Part shown: in pieces, positions 1 through 6,031 of the stretch
Numbering within the stretch: position 1 is the first letter of the stretch
Layout: the number at the start of each line of letters is the position of its first letter
Source: Thermodesulfobacteriota bacterium
Lineage (GTDB): Bacteria; Desulfobacterota; BSN033; UBA1163
DNA length: 8,798 nt
Reading direction: 5' to 3'
Assembly: GCA_030024065.1 (NCBI GenBank)
Contig: JASEIE010000161.1
Span: 1-8,798 of the forward strand
Position numbers and translations under genes: made by a program
The notes under the pieces: model-generated
Database searches by the model: none
What the model saw: the letters and a program-made list of their open reading frames with translations, nothing else
Told to the model about the DNA's origin: nothing

Positions 1-30
1 TGTGTATTCTCTAACCATTTTTCTTTCTTC

Positions 31-66
31 AGTCTAATGTCTGAGGTCTATAGTCTTACTGTCTGA
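31..66. repeat. Degenerate 7-bp tandem word block (gtctaat type)
   Basis: Five successive 7-bp words begin at 32, 39, 46, 53 and 60, with a shared gtct core (for example gtctaat, gtctgag). The block lies downstream of the last gene of the minus-strand cluster. It is one of several intergenic blocks in this window with the same period but a different word. The period is seen directly; any function is unknown. No gene is seen in positions 1-139. Confidence 0.7.
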
Positions 67-132
67 ATCACAGAACTTGATATCCTGGTTGAACAATGGA
101 CCCATCATGAAAACCTCATTTAAGACCTCTTG

Positions 133-149
133 ATCGCCATTATGGCGAT
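133..149 (-). terminator. Hairpin around the stop codon of the imine reductase gene
   Basis: A perfect 7-bp inverted repeat (atcgcca / tggcgat) has a 3-nt loop, and that loop is exactly the TAA stop codon of the minus-strand gene. It could end or protect the transcript of the five-gene cluster. No T-run follows on the minus strand, so it is not a textbook intrinsic terminator. Confidence 0.4.
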
Positions 150-1123
150 GAAAACATCTCCACCCATTGTCCCTGACTTTTCTCCATCGCCTTTTGATAA
201 GCCCTCTGGGCCACCACCAGGTCCTCCATGGCAAATCCAACCGACTTGAAAAGGGTGATCTCTTCAGAAGATTTCCTTCCTTTCTTCTTTCCTGTGACGA
301 GATCTCCAAGGTCACTATGAATGGAATCTTCTTTCAATTTCCCTTCACGGATCGGGATGAGGAGATCACCTGCCTCAGCCATACAGCCCTCAAACGTATC
401 CACCACAATCGTGGCTCGCATCACTGTCTCTTCATCCACCTCCCGCATGTCACACCGGAAGGCGCCCACGGCATTGATGTGAGTCCCGGGCTTTAAATCC
501 TTTCCCGAAAAAACAGGGGTCTTCGATGTCGTCACGGTCACTAAAATATCGGCATGGCGGACAACTTCAGAGGCATTTTTAGCTGCGTGGACTGAAACCA
601 TTGAGTCCATATGATCACAGAATTCCTCCAATTTTCTGAAATCCACATCATACGCCCATACCTCGGCAATCAATCGCACCGCTCGGATGGCTTTCACCTG
701 ATAAGAAGCCTGAAAACCCGTTCCAATGACCCCGATCACCTTCGCATCTTCTCTTGCCAGATAACGGGTGGCCAGACCGGAGGTTCCACCGGTCCGGATG
801 CCGGTCAATGTGGAGGCCTCCATGAGAGCTAATAATTCTCCGGTTGTCGGGTCGTTCAGTAAATAGGAGGCAAAGATCGTGGGCTTCCCTTTCGAAGGAT
901 TTTGTGGAAAGACGGAGACGACTTTCGTTCCAAAGAGCTTCAGACCGGGGAGAAAGGCGGGCATAAAGAGGAAATCGCCTTCAAATTCCTTGACCGTTAA
1001 ATGGGACCGAACCGGAATGTTGTAACGGCCCTCCTTCACTTCCCGAAAACCCGCTTCTAAGGCATCCAAAACCTCCTCCATCGTTAGAAGGGACTCCATA
1101 TCCCTTTTGCTGAGAATTAACAT
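140..1123 (-). CDS. Ornithine cyclodeaminase/mu-crystallin family NAD(P)-dependent imine (ketimine) reductase
   Basis: The 327-residue product has full family length. Members either deaminate and cyclise ornithine to proline or reduce cyclic ketimines and imino acids with NAD(P)H in the cytosol. Visible landmarks are Lys67 in LFGTKVVS (the family's conserved lysine), the ALMEASTLTGIRTGG segment at about 99-113, the Rossmann motif GVIGTGFQA at 131-139, and INAVGAFRCDMREVD at 216-230. In true ornithine cyclodeaminases the last region reads NAVGGD with a catalytic Asp. Here Phe/Arg follow, as in mu-crystallin-type ketimine reductases (INAVGASRPD), so ornithine cyclisation is doubtful. The start is supported by an AGGAGG site about 10 bases upstream. 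This is the last gene of the cluster, 197 bp after the FAD oxidase. An alanine dehydrogenase-like activity is also possible. Family is secure; substrate is unknown. Confidence 0.9.
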   Translation of the reverse strand: MLILSKRDMESLLTMEEVLDALEAGFREVKEGRYNIPVRSHLTVKEFEGDFLFMPAFLPGLKLFGTKVVSVFPQNPSKGKPTIFASYLLNDPTTGELLALMEASTLTGIRTGGTSGLATRYLAREDAKVIGVIGTGFQASYQVKAIRAVRLIAEVWAYDVDFRKLEEFCDHMDSMVSVHAAKNASEVVRHADILVTVTTSKTPVFSGKDLKPGTHINAVGAFRCDMREVDEETVMRATIVVDTFEGCMAEAGDLLIPIREGKLKEDSIHSDLGDLVTGKKKGRKSSEEITLFKSVGFAMEDLVVAQRAYQKAMEKSQGQWVEMFSSP

Positions 1124-1222
1124 AAGAGGACTGCCTCCTGATTAAATGCCGTATAAAAAATGTAGCGTTCAATGGAAATGTCACTCCGTGCTTGACTGAG
1201 CCTGCCCTGTACTTGATACGGG

Positions 1223-1300
1223 GGAATCCAGTCTTTTTTTAATAATTTCTGGATTCCTGCTGGAGTTTATCCCGATGAAAATCGGGGCAGGAATGACGGG
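1223..1300. repeat. Nested inverted-repeat element between FAD oxidase and imine reductase genes
   Basis: Three pairings overlap. ggaatccag (1223-1231) faces ctggattcc (1249-1257). attcctgc (1253-1260) faces gcaggaat (1287-1294). The inner cccgat (1271-1276) faces atcggg (1281-1286) across a GAAA loop. The segment 1249-1257 can pair with either side, so two folds compete. The outline (ggattcc...ggaatgacgg) resembles the dispersed attcc-N-ggaat palindromes found in many proteobacterial genomes, including the Neisseria dRS3 type. It fills most of a 197-bp gap without genes and may form a hairpin between two co-directional genes. Confidence 0.7.
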
Positions 1301-1322
1301 ATCATTATCTATTGGATTAACG

Positions 1323-2495
1323 TCAGATCACTTCCTCCTCCAGAACCTTCTCACCCCTCTGAATCCGCTCAAAGCCAAGAGAAGTCACATCTATGGTCTC
1401 ATATTGTCCAAGACGAATCAACTCGGATAAAGTCCTGCCCACGGCAGGCGCCTGCTGGAACCCGTGACCGCTGAAACCGACTGCCATATAGAAGCCCCGG
1501 ACCTCCGGGTGTTCGCCGATGATCCCGTTGAAATCCCACTGGTTGACCTCATAAAGGCCTGCCCAACCACTGACGAGTTTCAACTCGTTGAACAAAGGAA
1601 TGCGGTGAGCGAGAGCAGGCCAGATCACCTCATTGAAATAGCTCCGATCCCATGTGAAGTTGAATCCAGGAACCTCTTCCTTCCGGGATTTTCCTGTAAG
1701 AATTTGACGACCTGTTTCGTGAAGGAAATAGACTCCCGAGGTATCGATGACCAAGGGAAGGTCATAGTCAAAGAGTCGTGGTGGCTTCAAGAGATAGACC
1801 ATCCTGCGAACAGGAACAACCGGAATATCTATCCCTGCCATTCTTCCCACCTCTCCTGCATGGGGACCGGTTGCATTCACAATGGAGGAGGAAAAATAGG
1901 TCGTTCCATCTTTCGTTCTCACTCCCTCAAGCCGATTCTCTTTTCTCAGGATCTCCACCACCTCCTGATGGATATACTCCACGCCCAGATGCTTCGCCTT
2001 TCTCACGAACCCCTGAAGCACACTATGCGGGTCCATATACCCGTCTCCGGGAGAAAAAGAGGATCCCACGATATCCTCGGTATTGAGGTCAGGAATGATT
2101 CGAAGCGTTTCGGCTCTATCGAGGAGCTGGGTCTCCACCTCCAGAGCCCTCTGGAAATGTTGGTGTTTGACGAGAAGAGGCCAGTTCCTCTCGCTTCCCA
2201 GAAAAAGGTACCCCCGGGGTTTAAAATCGATCTCCGGCCGCTCCCCCTCTATTTCCATCCTCTCACCGAACTCTTTGTAAAAGGTGAGGCTATATTGTGA
2301 GAGCCGGACATTCACTTCGGTGCTGAACTGCCTCCGGATTCCGCCCACGCTGAGTCCAGTGGAGGACCGTTCGTAAGTGGGATCCTTTTCGAAGACAGCG
2401 ATCCGACCGTCAAATCCGTCGTTGGCCAGGTTGTAGGCGATGCTCGATCCAATGACGCCACCGCCCACAACGATGATATCAAAGGTTTGTTCCAT
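1323..2495 (-). CDS. FAD-dependent amino-acid oxidase/dehydrogenase of the DAO family, FOXRED1-like
   Basis: The 390-residue protein oxidises the C-N bond of an amine or amino acid, giving an imine or 2-oxo acid; electrons go to O2 or a carrier. The N-terminus carries the FAD Rossmann fingerprint GGGVIG at 11-16, with Glu36 ending the second strand. It continues with GGIRRQFSTE at 51-60, a stretch typical of the FOXRED1/sarcosine-oxidase-beta branch. The second FAD contact VNATGPHAG lies at 206-214, and the C-terminal signatures are GWAGLYE (310-316) and GFSGHGFQQAP (340-350). No signal peptide is seen. The start is supported by a purine-rich AAGGGGGT about 8 bases before ATG. Neighbours are an omega-amidase-like hydrolase upstream and an imine reductase downstream, which fits a cyclic or ordinary amino acid substrate. 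Sarcosine, proline or glycine oxidase activities are alternatives. The substrate cannot be read from the sequence. Confidence 0.9.
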   Translation of the reverse strand: MEQTFDIIVVGGGVIGSSIAYNLANDGFDGRIAVFEKDPTYERSSTGLSVGGIRRQFSTEVNVRLSQYSLTFYKEFGERMEIEGERPEIDFKPRGYLFLGSERNWPLLVKHQHFQRALEVETQLLDRAETLRIIPDLNTEDIVGSSFSPGDGYMDPHSVLQGFVRKAKHLGVEYIHQEVVEILRKENRLEGVRTKDGTTYFSSSIVNATGPHAGEVGRMAGIDIPVVPVRRMVYLLKPPRLFDYDLPLVIDTSGVYFLHETGRQILTGKSRKEEVPGFNFTWDRSYFNEVIWPALAHRIPLFNELKLVSGWAGLYEVNQWDFNGIIGEHPEVRGFYMAVGFSGHGFQQAPAVGRTLSELIRLGQYETIDVTSLGFERIQRGEKVLEEEVI

Positions 2496-2609
2496 ATCTC
2501 TGACCCCCTTTGATCCTTAAAAAACTACTTCCACACCATTACCCGATAAAGGGCCGGAGAGCGCTCTGAAGAAAGGAAAGCAAATACAGGATGGGCATGC
2601 GAAATTCAT

Positions 2610-3377
2610 TTATAATACTCGGTCGCTGACAGCAGGAAAGATCTTTCTTACAGAAGAAACCCTTTCGATTTCGATATCTGATCTCAGGATGCACTCCTCA
2701 TCGCCACCGCTCGCAAGAATGACGCCCCAGGGGTCCACCATCATGCTGTGGCCACAGAACTGAACCCCTCGATGGATCCCTACACAATTGCTGGAGACAA
2801 GAAAGGCGGTATTTTCAATGGCCCGGATTCGATTGAACATGAGCCAATGTTCCAGCCGGGGATAGGGCCATCCAGAGGTGACCAGAAATAACTCAGCCCC
2901 TTTTTTCAACATGGCCCTGAAGAGTTCTGGAAATCTCAGGTCATAACAGGTGCTCATTCCCATCTTTCCCAAAGGCGTCTCCACCACAACGATCTCATGG
3001 CCCCCCGATAGGATCTGACTCTCATTCGAGCCGTACCCAAAGAGGTGAATCTTTCGATAGACCGCCATCCTTTTCCCATCGGGATCAATGAAAAGGCTGG
3101 TATTGTAGAGTTTATCGTTATTTTTTTCAACAAAGCTTCCGGCGTGGAGATAAAAACCATGTTCTCTGGCCTTGGCGGACATCCTCCGGGCTGTCTCTCC
3201 TTCCAAGGGTTCTGATTCTTTTTCATAAAGATCAAAGGAGAAATAACCGATATTCCAGATCTCCGGGAGGATGACGAGATCAGCCCCCTTTGCCTGGTCC
3301 AATAGTTTCTCTGCTCGCATAATCCGATCGGATTTGCCCTCATCTCCAATATTCATCTGGATGGAAGCAACCTTCAT
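2610..3377 (-). CDS. Nitrilase-superfamily carbon-nitrogen hydrolase (omega-amidase/NIT1-NIT2-like)
   Basis: The 255-residue cytosolic amidase has the complete Glu-Lys-Cys triad: Glu39 in VILPEIW, Lys109 in YRKIHLFG and Cys144 in STCYDLRFPELFR. The CYDLRFPEL context and the short single-domain length match NIT1/NIT2/YafV-type enzymes, which hydrolyse omega-amides such as 2-oxoglutaramate or deaminated glutathione, rather than true nitrilases or N-acyltransferases. The gene starts inside the end of the cupin gene through an ATGA overlap, with GGGAGG about 9 bases before the ATG, so translation is probably coupled. Upstream are the cupin and proC, downstream the FAD oxidase. Class is secure; the exact amide is an inference. 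Confidence 0.9.
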   Translation of the reverse strand: MKVASIQMNIGDEGKSDRIMRAEKLLDQAKGADLVILPEIWNIGYFSFDLYEKESEPLEGETARRMSAKAREHGFYLHAGSFVEKNNDKLYNTSLFIDPDGKRMAVYRKIHLFGYGSNESQILSGGHEIVVVETPLGKMGMSTCYDLRFPELFRAMLKKGAELFLVTSGWPYPRLEHWLMFNRIRAIENTAFLVSSNCVGIHRGVQFCGHSMMVDPWGVILASGGDEECILRSDIEIERVSSVRKIFPAVSDRVL

Positions 3378-3670
3378 CCTTTTTCACCTCCCAAATCATT
3401 CAACACCTTCACCCTGTAAGCACACGACAACCGTCTTCCATGCCTGGGATGATAAAGCTCGCCTTCGACGATGTAGACTTCTTCCCAGAAATCGTGAGCC
3501 AGGGCTTCGGCCGTCCTTATTCCAGGAGGAAATTTCAATAGACGGGTGTAAGACTTGGTTTCAGGATCCAGACTGAGAATCTTCTCCTTGATACCCAGAG
3601 TGTCTCCCTCCACAGGCCTCCATCCATACTCGGTATCAACATCGATAAATTCAATCTCTGGTTTCGCCAT
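3374..3670 (-). CDS. Short cupin-fold protein (single-motif, ChrR-like)
   Basis: The 98-residue protein has one recognisable cupin motif: PPG at 48-50, then AHDFWEEVYIVEGEL at 58-72, which supplies His59, the Glu pair and the Gly70 turn. Relatives of the DFWEEVYIVEG type usually continue with a second motif (PPG...HGP) that completes the metal site. Here the C-terminus runs into HPRHGRRLSCAYR and a short polar tail instead, so the second half looks lost or frameshifted. The start at 3670 is chosen over an upstream in-frame ATG at 3730 because a full TAAGGAGG sits 6 bases ahead. The upstream extension also overlaps an AT-rich repeat. The stop overlaps the start of the amidase. A role in binding a small acid or metal is a guess. 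Confidence 0.75.
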   Translation of the reverse strand: MAKPEIEFIDVDTEYGWRPVEGDTLGIKEKILSLDPETKSYTRLLKFPPGIRTAEALAHDFWEEVYIVEGELYHPRHGRRLSCAYRVKVLNDLGGEKG

Positions 3671-3676
3671 GTTCTT

Positions 3677-3684
3677 CCTCCTTA
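3677..3684 (-). promoter_or_regulatory. Ribosome binding site fixing the cupin start
   Basis: The minus strand reads TAAGGAGG, an 8-base perfect match to the anti-Shine-Dalgarno, 6 bases before the ATG at 3670. It rules out the longer 118-residue version of the cupin. Confidence 0.85.
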
Positions 3685-3689
3685 ACCTC

Positions 3690-3736
3690 AAACGAATAAC
3701 ATTCGTCAAATTCGGTATCATTCGCATCATTCGTTT
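3690..3736. repeat. attcg-word repeat with flanking inverted arms
   Basis: The pentamer attcg starts at 3701, 3710, 3720 and 3729, a spacing of 9-10 bases. The outer arms aaacgaat (3690-3697) and attcgttt (3729-3736) are perfect 8-bp complements. The block occupies most of the 69-bp gap between the proC stop and the cupin ribosome site. It resembles the 7-bp blocks elsewhere but has a longer period. On the transcript it would form a weak hairpin between the two genes. Confidence 0.65.
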
Positions 3737-3739
3737 AAA

Positions 3740-4585
3740 TCAAGATTTTTCATTGACCAGATTGTTCTTCATCATCTCGCCTAATGCCTTGGCCCTTTCG
3801 GTGGCCACTTCGACGGCATTGATCAGCGTCGTTCTTAACCCTCCCTGTTCCAGGGTGTGGAGCCCTGCGATGGCTGTCCCTCCCGGTGAGGTGACCATAT
3901 CTTTCAATTTCCCCGGATGTTCGCCTGTCTCGATCAACATCTTGGCAGCGCCTAAAACGGTTTGGGAGGCTAAAATCAGGGCATCATCCCTGGAGAGCCC
4001 CACCTTGACCCCTGCATCCGCCAGGGCGTCGATGATGAGGAAGATATAGGCAGGTCCGCTCCCACTCAATCCTGTTACGGCATCGAGAAGGTATTCCTCA
4101 ATGATGATTGATTTCCCCACCGAATCGAAGATGGTCTTCGCCATCATTAAATCTTCTTTGGACGCATGCCTCCCTCCCGCAATGGCTGAGACGCCTTCCC
4201 GGACGGAAACACAGATATTGGGCATGACCCGGATCAGTTTCAGCTCTTTCCTGGCGCACGATTCGATCGCATCGAGTGGAACCCCGGCTGCGATGGAGAT
4301 GATCAGTTTCGAGAGATCGAGATATTTAGCCACCTCTTCGACCACTTGTTTCATGACCTGAGGTTTCACAGAGAGGATGACGATATCGGATTGCTTCGCC
4401 ACCTCTGTATTATGGGAGGTCCCCCTCACCCCGTATTTTTCCCGGATAGCCTTCAGCCTTTCAGGCTTGGCATCCGAACAAAGGATCTGATCCGGCCGAC
4501 AGAGATGTCCATGAAGGAGTCCATGGATGAGGGCTTCTCCCATATTGCCCGACCCTAAAAATCCAACCTGTTTGTTCCTCAGCAT
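3740..4585 (-). CDS. proC: Pyrroline-5-carboxylate reductase
   Basis: The 281-residue protein has the normal length for ProC, which reduces 1-pyrroline-5-carboxylate to L-proline with NAD(P)H as the last step of proline synthesis in the cytosol. The N-terminal nucleotide fold shows VGFLGSGNMGEA (7-18), then LSVKPQ (71-76) and the RVMPN turn (119-123). The C-terminal dimerisation and catalytic domain shows DAVTGLSGSGPAYIF (168-182) and MVTSPGGTAIAGLHTLE (230-246), the ProC signature. GAGGAGG lies a few bases before ATG. It is the first gene of the minus-strand cluster, behind a hairpin-rich leader. Besides biosynthesis it may serve the pyrroline chemistry suggested by the downstream genes. Confidence 0.97.
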   Translation of the reverse strand: MLRNKQVGFLGSGNMGEALIHGLLHGHLCRPDQILCSDAKPERLKAIREKYGVRGTSHNTEVAKQSDIVILSVKPQVMKQVVEEVAKYLDLSKLIISIAAGVPLDAIESCARKELKLIRVMPNICVSVREGVSAIAGGRHASKEDLMMAKTIFDSVGKSIIIEEYLLDAVTGLSGSGPAYIFLIIDALADAGVKVGLSRDDALILASQTVLGAAKMLIETGEHPGKLKDMVTSPGGTAIAGLHTLEQGGLRTTLINAVEVATERAKALGEMMKNNLVNEKS

Positions 4586-4608
4586 TGTCTCTCCTCCTCG
4601 ACGGGTTC

Positions 4609-4678
4609 ACCCCGTTAGAAATTACAGTCCCGCTATAGCGGGACTCGAAACCGAGCGGGACACTATTTCTAACGGGGT
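4609..4678 (-). promoter_or_regulatory. Nested hairpin with alternative pairings in the proC leader
   Basis: Perfect 14-bp outer arms lie at 4609-4622 (accccgttagaaat) and 4665-4678. Inside is a perfect 20-bp palindrome (4626-4645) with core gtcccgct/agcgggac. A second copy of agcgggac at 4654-4661 can replace the first as partner. The acgggg of the outer arm can also pair with the cccgt at 4601-4605, close to the proC ribosome site (minus-strand acggg-gtgaa-cccgt). Such mutually exclusive folds suit a leader switch, but a dispersed palindromic repeat would look the same. It matches no riboswitch class I recognise. Confidence 0.6.
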
Positions 4679-4870
4679 AAAGATTTTTGTGGCAAAGACA
4701 TAGAAGGTTGTGCTAAATATGAAAAAGATAAAACTGAAATGAAAGCCTGTCAAGGATTAAAAAAGAGAGCTCTGAAAAACTACTACACACGCCTCAGAGA
4801 TTTCCGGACTTTTTCAGAAATCTCAAAAAGGTGTGATGACGATAACCATAGACTTGCGTCTAACAGTTAA
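4673..4870 (+). pseudogene. Decayed or truncated cysteine-containing small reading frame
   Basis: One frame stays open for 65 codons between the TAA at 4670-4672 and the TAA at 4868-4870. It encodes a hydrophilic, helix-prone sequence with pieces CGKDIEGCAKYEKDK, MKACQGLKKR and SEISKRCDDD. Four cysteines are seen at codons starting 4688, 4709, 4748 and 4832. The only ATG is at 4739 (43 residues) and has no ribosome site. The frame begins inside the arm of the nested hairpin and its stop lies in a 13-bp repeat, as if a former gene were clipped at both ends by repeats. It could also be a chance frame. I do not recognise the family. Confidence 0.35.
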
Positions 4871-5025
4871 CGGAAAAGTCTTTTTTAAAGGCTGCTCAAA
4901 AATGGCCAGATGCAAGGCGCCCAAAATCATGAGGAGTGAGGCGTACTTCGGTGTACGCCGCAATAACGAAGGATGAGGGCAACGCTGCAGATGGACGTTT
5001 TTCAGCAGCCTGCTAACAGTTAACG
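4860..5025. repeat. 13-bp direct repeat flanking a palindromic element
   Basis: The 13-mer ctaacagttaacg occurs at 4860-4872 and again at 5013-5025. Between them lies the 121-bp imperfect palindrome at 4890-5010 plus a short AT-rich leader. This could be a target-site duplication, or two remnants of a 7-bp tandem block (taacagt words). Confidence 0.75.
4890..5010. repeat. 121-bp imperfect palindromic intergenic element
   Basis: The outer arms ggctgctcaaaaa (4890-4902) and tttttcagcagcc (4998-5010) pair at 12 of 13 positions. The centre has ggcgtac...gtacgcc (4940-4946 and 4952-4958) around a TTCGG-like loop. In between are aaggcg and gcaacgctgcagatgg stretches. The outline (tcaaaaa...gatgcaaggcg...gaggcgtac...tttttca) resembles a repeat type I recall as common in deltaproteobacterial genomes. 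It carries no coding potential. It sits 48 bp before the kinase start, so it may affect that promoter. Confidence 0.75.
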
Positions 5026-5058
5026 ACAAACCTGATCCTGTTAAGGGCTGAAAGTCTT

Positions 5059-5694
5059 ATGTTCCAGTTCATTGTGATAGAGGGACCAATCGGAGTTGGA
5101 AAGACGAGTCTGACCAGGCTTCTGGCAAAGGAGTTTGATGCACGACTGGTGTTGGAAAAGGCGGAGGAGAATCCTTTCCTTCCCCAATTCTATCGAGATA
5201 GAAAAAAGTATGCCTTTCAGACCCAGATCTTCTTTTTGCTGAACCGTTTTCAGCAGCAGAGGGAGATTGCCCAGCTTGACCTCTTCAACCAGATCACCCT
5301 GAGTGATTATCTCTTCGCCAAGGACCGGATATTCGCCTCCTTGAATTTGGATGACCAAGAACTTGCCCTCTACGATCAGATCTTTCAACTTCTCAACGGG
5401 CAGATCCCCACCCCGGATCTGGTCATCTTCCTTCAGGCCAAACCAGAGGTCCTGCTTCATCGGGTCAAGTCGAGAAATATCTCCTATGAAAAGGATGCGG
5501 ATTTAGAGTATCTCAAAACACTGACAGAAGCCTACAATTACTACTTCTTCCACTATGATCAGACTCCCCTTCTGGTGGTCGATACGAGTGAGATCGATTT
5601 TGTCAACCGGAAAGAGGACTTCGCTCAGCTCATCCGGGAGATCAAACAGATGAAGAAGGGGACCTCGTACTTTATACCGATGAAATCCAAATAA
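5059..5694 (+). CDS. Deoxynucleoside kinase (dCK/dGK family)
   Basis: The 211-residue cytosolic enzyme phosphorylates deoxynucleosides (dA, dC or dG) with ATP in nucleotide salvage. The P-loop GPIGVGKTS is at 9-17. The substrate-binding EENPF follows at 36-40, then YAFQTQIFFLLNRF (51-64). The DR motif region LSDYLFAKDRIFA is at 81-93. The beta strand PDLVIFLQAKPE is at 119-130, and the lid arginines occur in HRVKSRNISYE (134-144). Length and motif order match bacterial dAK/dGK. The start follows a modest AAGGG about 11 bases upstream. It is the only plus-strand gene, divergent from proC and convergent with the small basic protein gene, so it is probably a single-gene unit. Which base it prefers cannot be read from sequence. 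Confidence 0.93.
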   Translation: MFQFIVIEGPIGVGKTSLTRLLAKEFDARLVLEKAEENPFLPQFYRDRKKYAFQTQIFFLLNRFQQQREIAQLDLFNQITLSDYLFAKDRIFASLNLDDQELALYDQIFQLLNGQIPTPDLVIFLQAKPEVLLHRVKSRNISYEKDADLEYLKTLTEAYNYYFFHYDQTPLLVVDTSEIDFVNRKEDFAQLIREIKQMKKGTSYFIPMKSK

Positions 5695-5701
5695 TAAAAG
5701 G

Positions 5702-5769
5702 GCAAAGGGCATAGAGCATAGTGTATTTTATCCTTCTATTGAGGTTTCCCTATGCCCTATGCCCTTTGC
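5702..5769. terminator. Heptad-word hairpin between convergent genes
   Basis: The arms 5702-5721 and 5750-5769 (ctatgccctatgccctttgc) pair at 19 of 20 positions, with a 28-base loop. Each arm is built of 7-bp words of the gggcata type. The hairpin sits 7 bases after the kinase stop and 10 bases before the converging small gene's stop. It could end transcription from both sides, although no clear T-run follows either arm. Confidence 0.65.
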
Positions 5770-5773
5770 GATT

Positions 5774-5789
5774 AGAAGGTTAGCCTTCT
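5774..5789 (-). terminator. Small hairpin over the stop of the basic protein gene
   Basis: agaagg (5774-5779) and ccttct (5784-5789) form a 6-bp stem with a 4-base loop containing most of the TAA stop at 5780-5782. The stem is short and lacks a T-run, so this is a weak call. Confidence 0.25.
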
Positions 5790-6007
5790 GGAGTTGAACC
5801 CCCGGTAACCTCCCTGGATACCTCTTTAGGTGTCCCTTTGGATGCGGCCTTCTCCGGTTTCTTTTTCCCCACCTCTTTCACAGCCTCTTCTTTCACCACC
5901 CCGGTCGGCGCAGGAGGCGGCAGAAGACCCTTCGCGCGGAGTTTCTTCCTCTCCTCTTTCCTCTTTCTTCTTCGAGCCAGTACCCGATCTTTTTCCCGTC
6001 TTGGCAT
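5780..6007 (-). CDS. Small highly basic hypothetical protein
   Basis: The 75-residue protein has an Arg/Lys-rich N-terminus (residues 2-27, with ARRRKRKEERKKLRAKG), a proline hinge LLPPPAPTG (28-36) and a low-complexity Lys/Glu/Pro/Thr tail. There are no cysteines, membrane segments or signal peptide. The composition suggests nucleic-acid or ribosome binding, or a disordered accessory role; no family is recognised. The start at 6007 is chosen because GGGAGG lies about 6 bases upstream. The in-frame extension to 6109 merely translates a heptad repeat (residues such as RIADCGIRNES). It lies 70 bp after plsC on the same strand, probably in one transcript. Confidence 0.65.
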   Translation of the reverse strand: MPRREKDRVLARRRKRKEERKKLRAKGLLPPPAPTGVVKEEAVKEVGKKKPEKAASKGTPKEVSREVTGGSTPEG

Positions 6008-6031
6008 AGAGCCTCCCTTTGACAAATTTAG

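Noticed and set aside
31..66. CRISPR-like array
   Set aside because: The units are 7 bp, degenerate and have no spacers; no cas gene is present in the window.
34..315. 93-codon minus-strand open frame at the left edge
   Set aside because: It overlaps the 3' end of the imine reductase gene in another frame, starts in it and ends in a heptad repeat; the composition is not protein-like.
1464..2300. Long plus-strand open frame (278 codons) opposite the FAD oxidase
   Set aside because: It is the antisense of a clear FAD oxidoreductase with complete motifs; it has no recognisable domain or ribosome site.
3671..3730. Longer N-terminus for the cupin beginning at 3730
   Set aside because: The extra 20 residues translate an attcg repeat, and a perfect TAAGGAGG precedes the internal ATG at 3670.
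4890..5010. tRNA or other known structured RNA gene in the 121-bp palindrome
   Set aside because: No cloverleaf, no anticodon arm and no T-loop consensus; the structure is a single long imperfect stem.
4823..5029. 68-codon minus-strand open frame
   Set aside because: It lies almost wholly inside the palindromic element and its flanking direct repeats; no ribosome site or homology signal.
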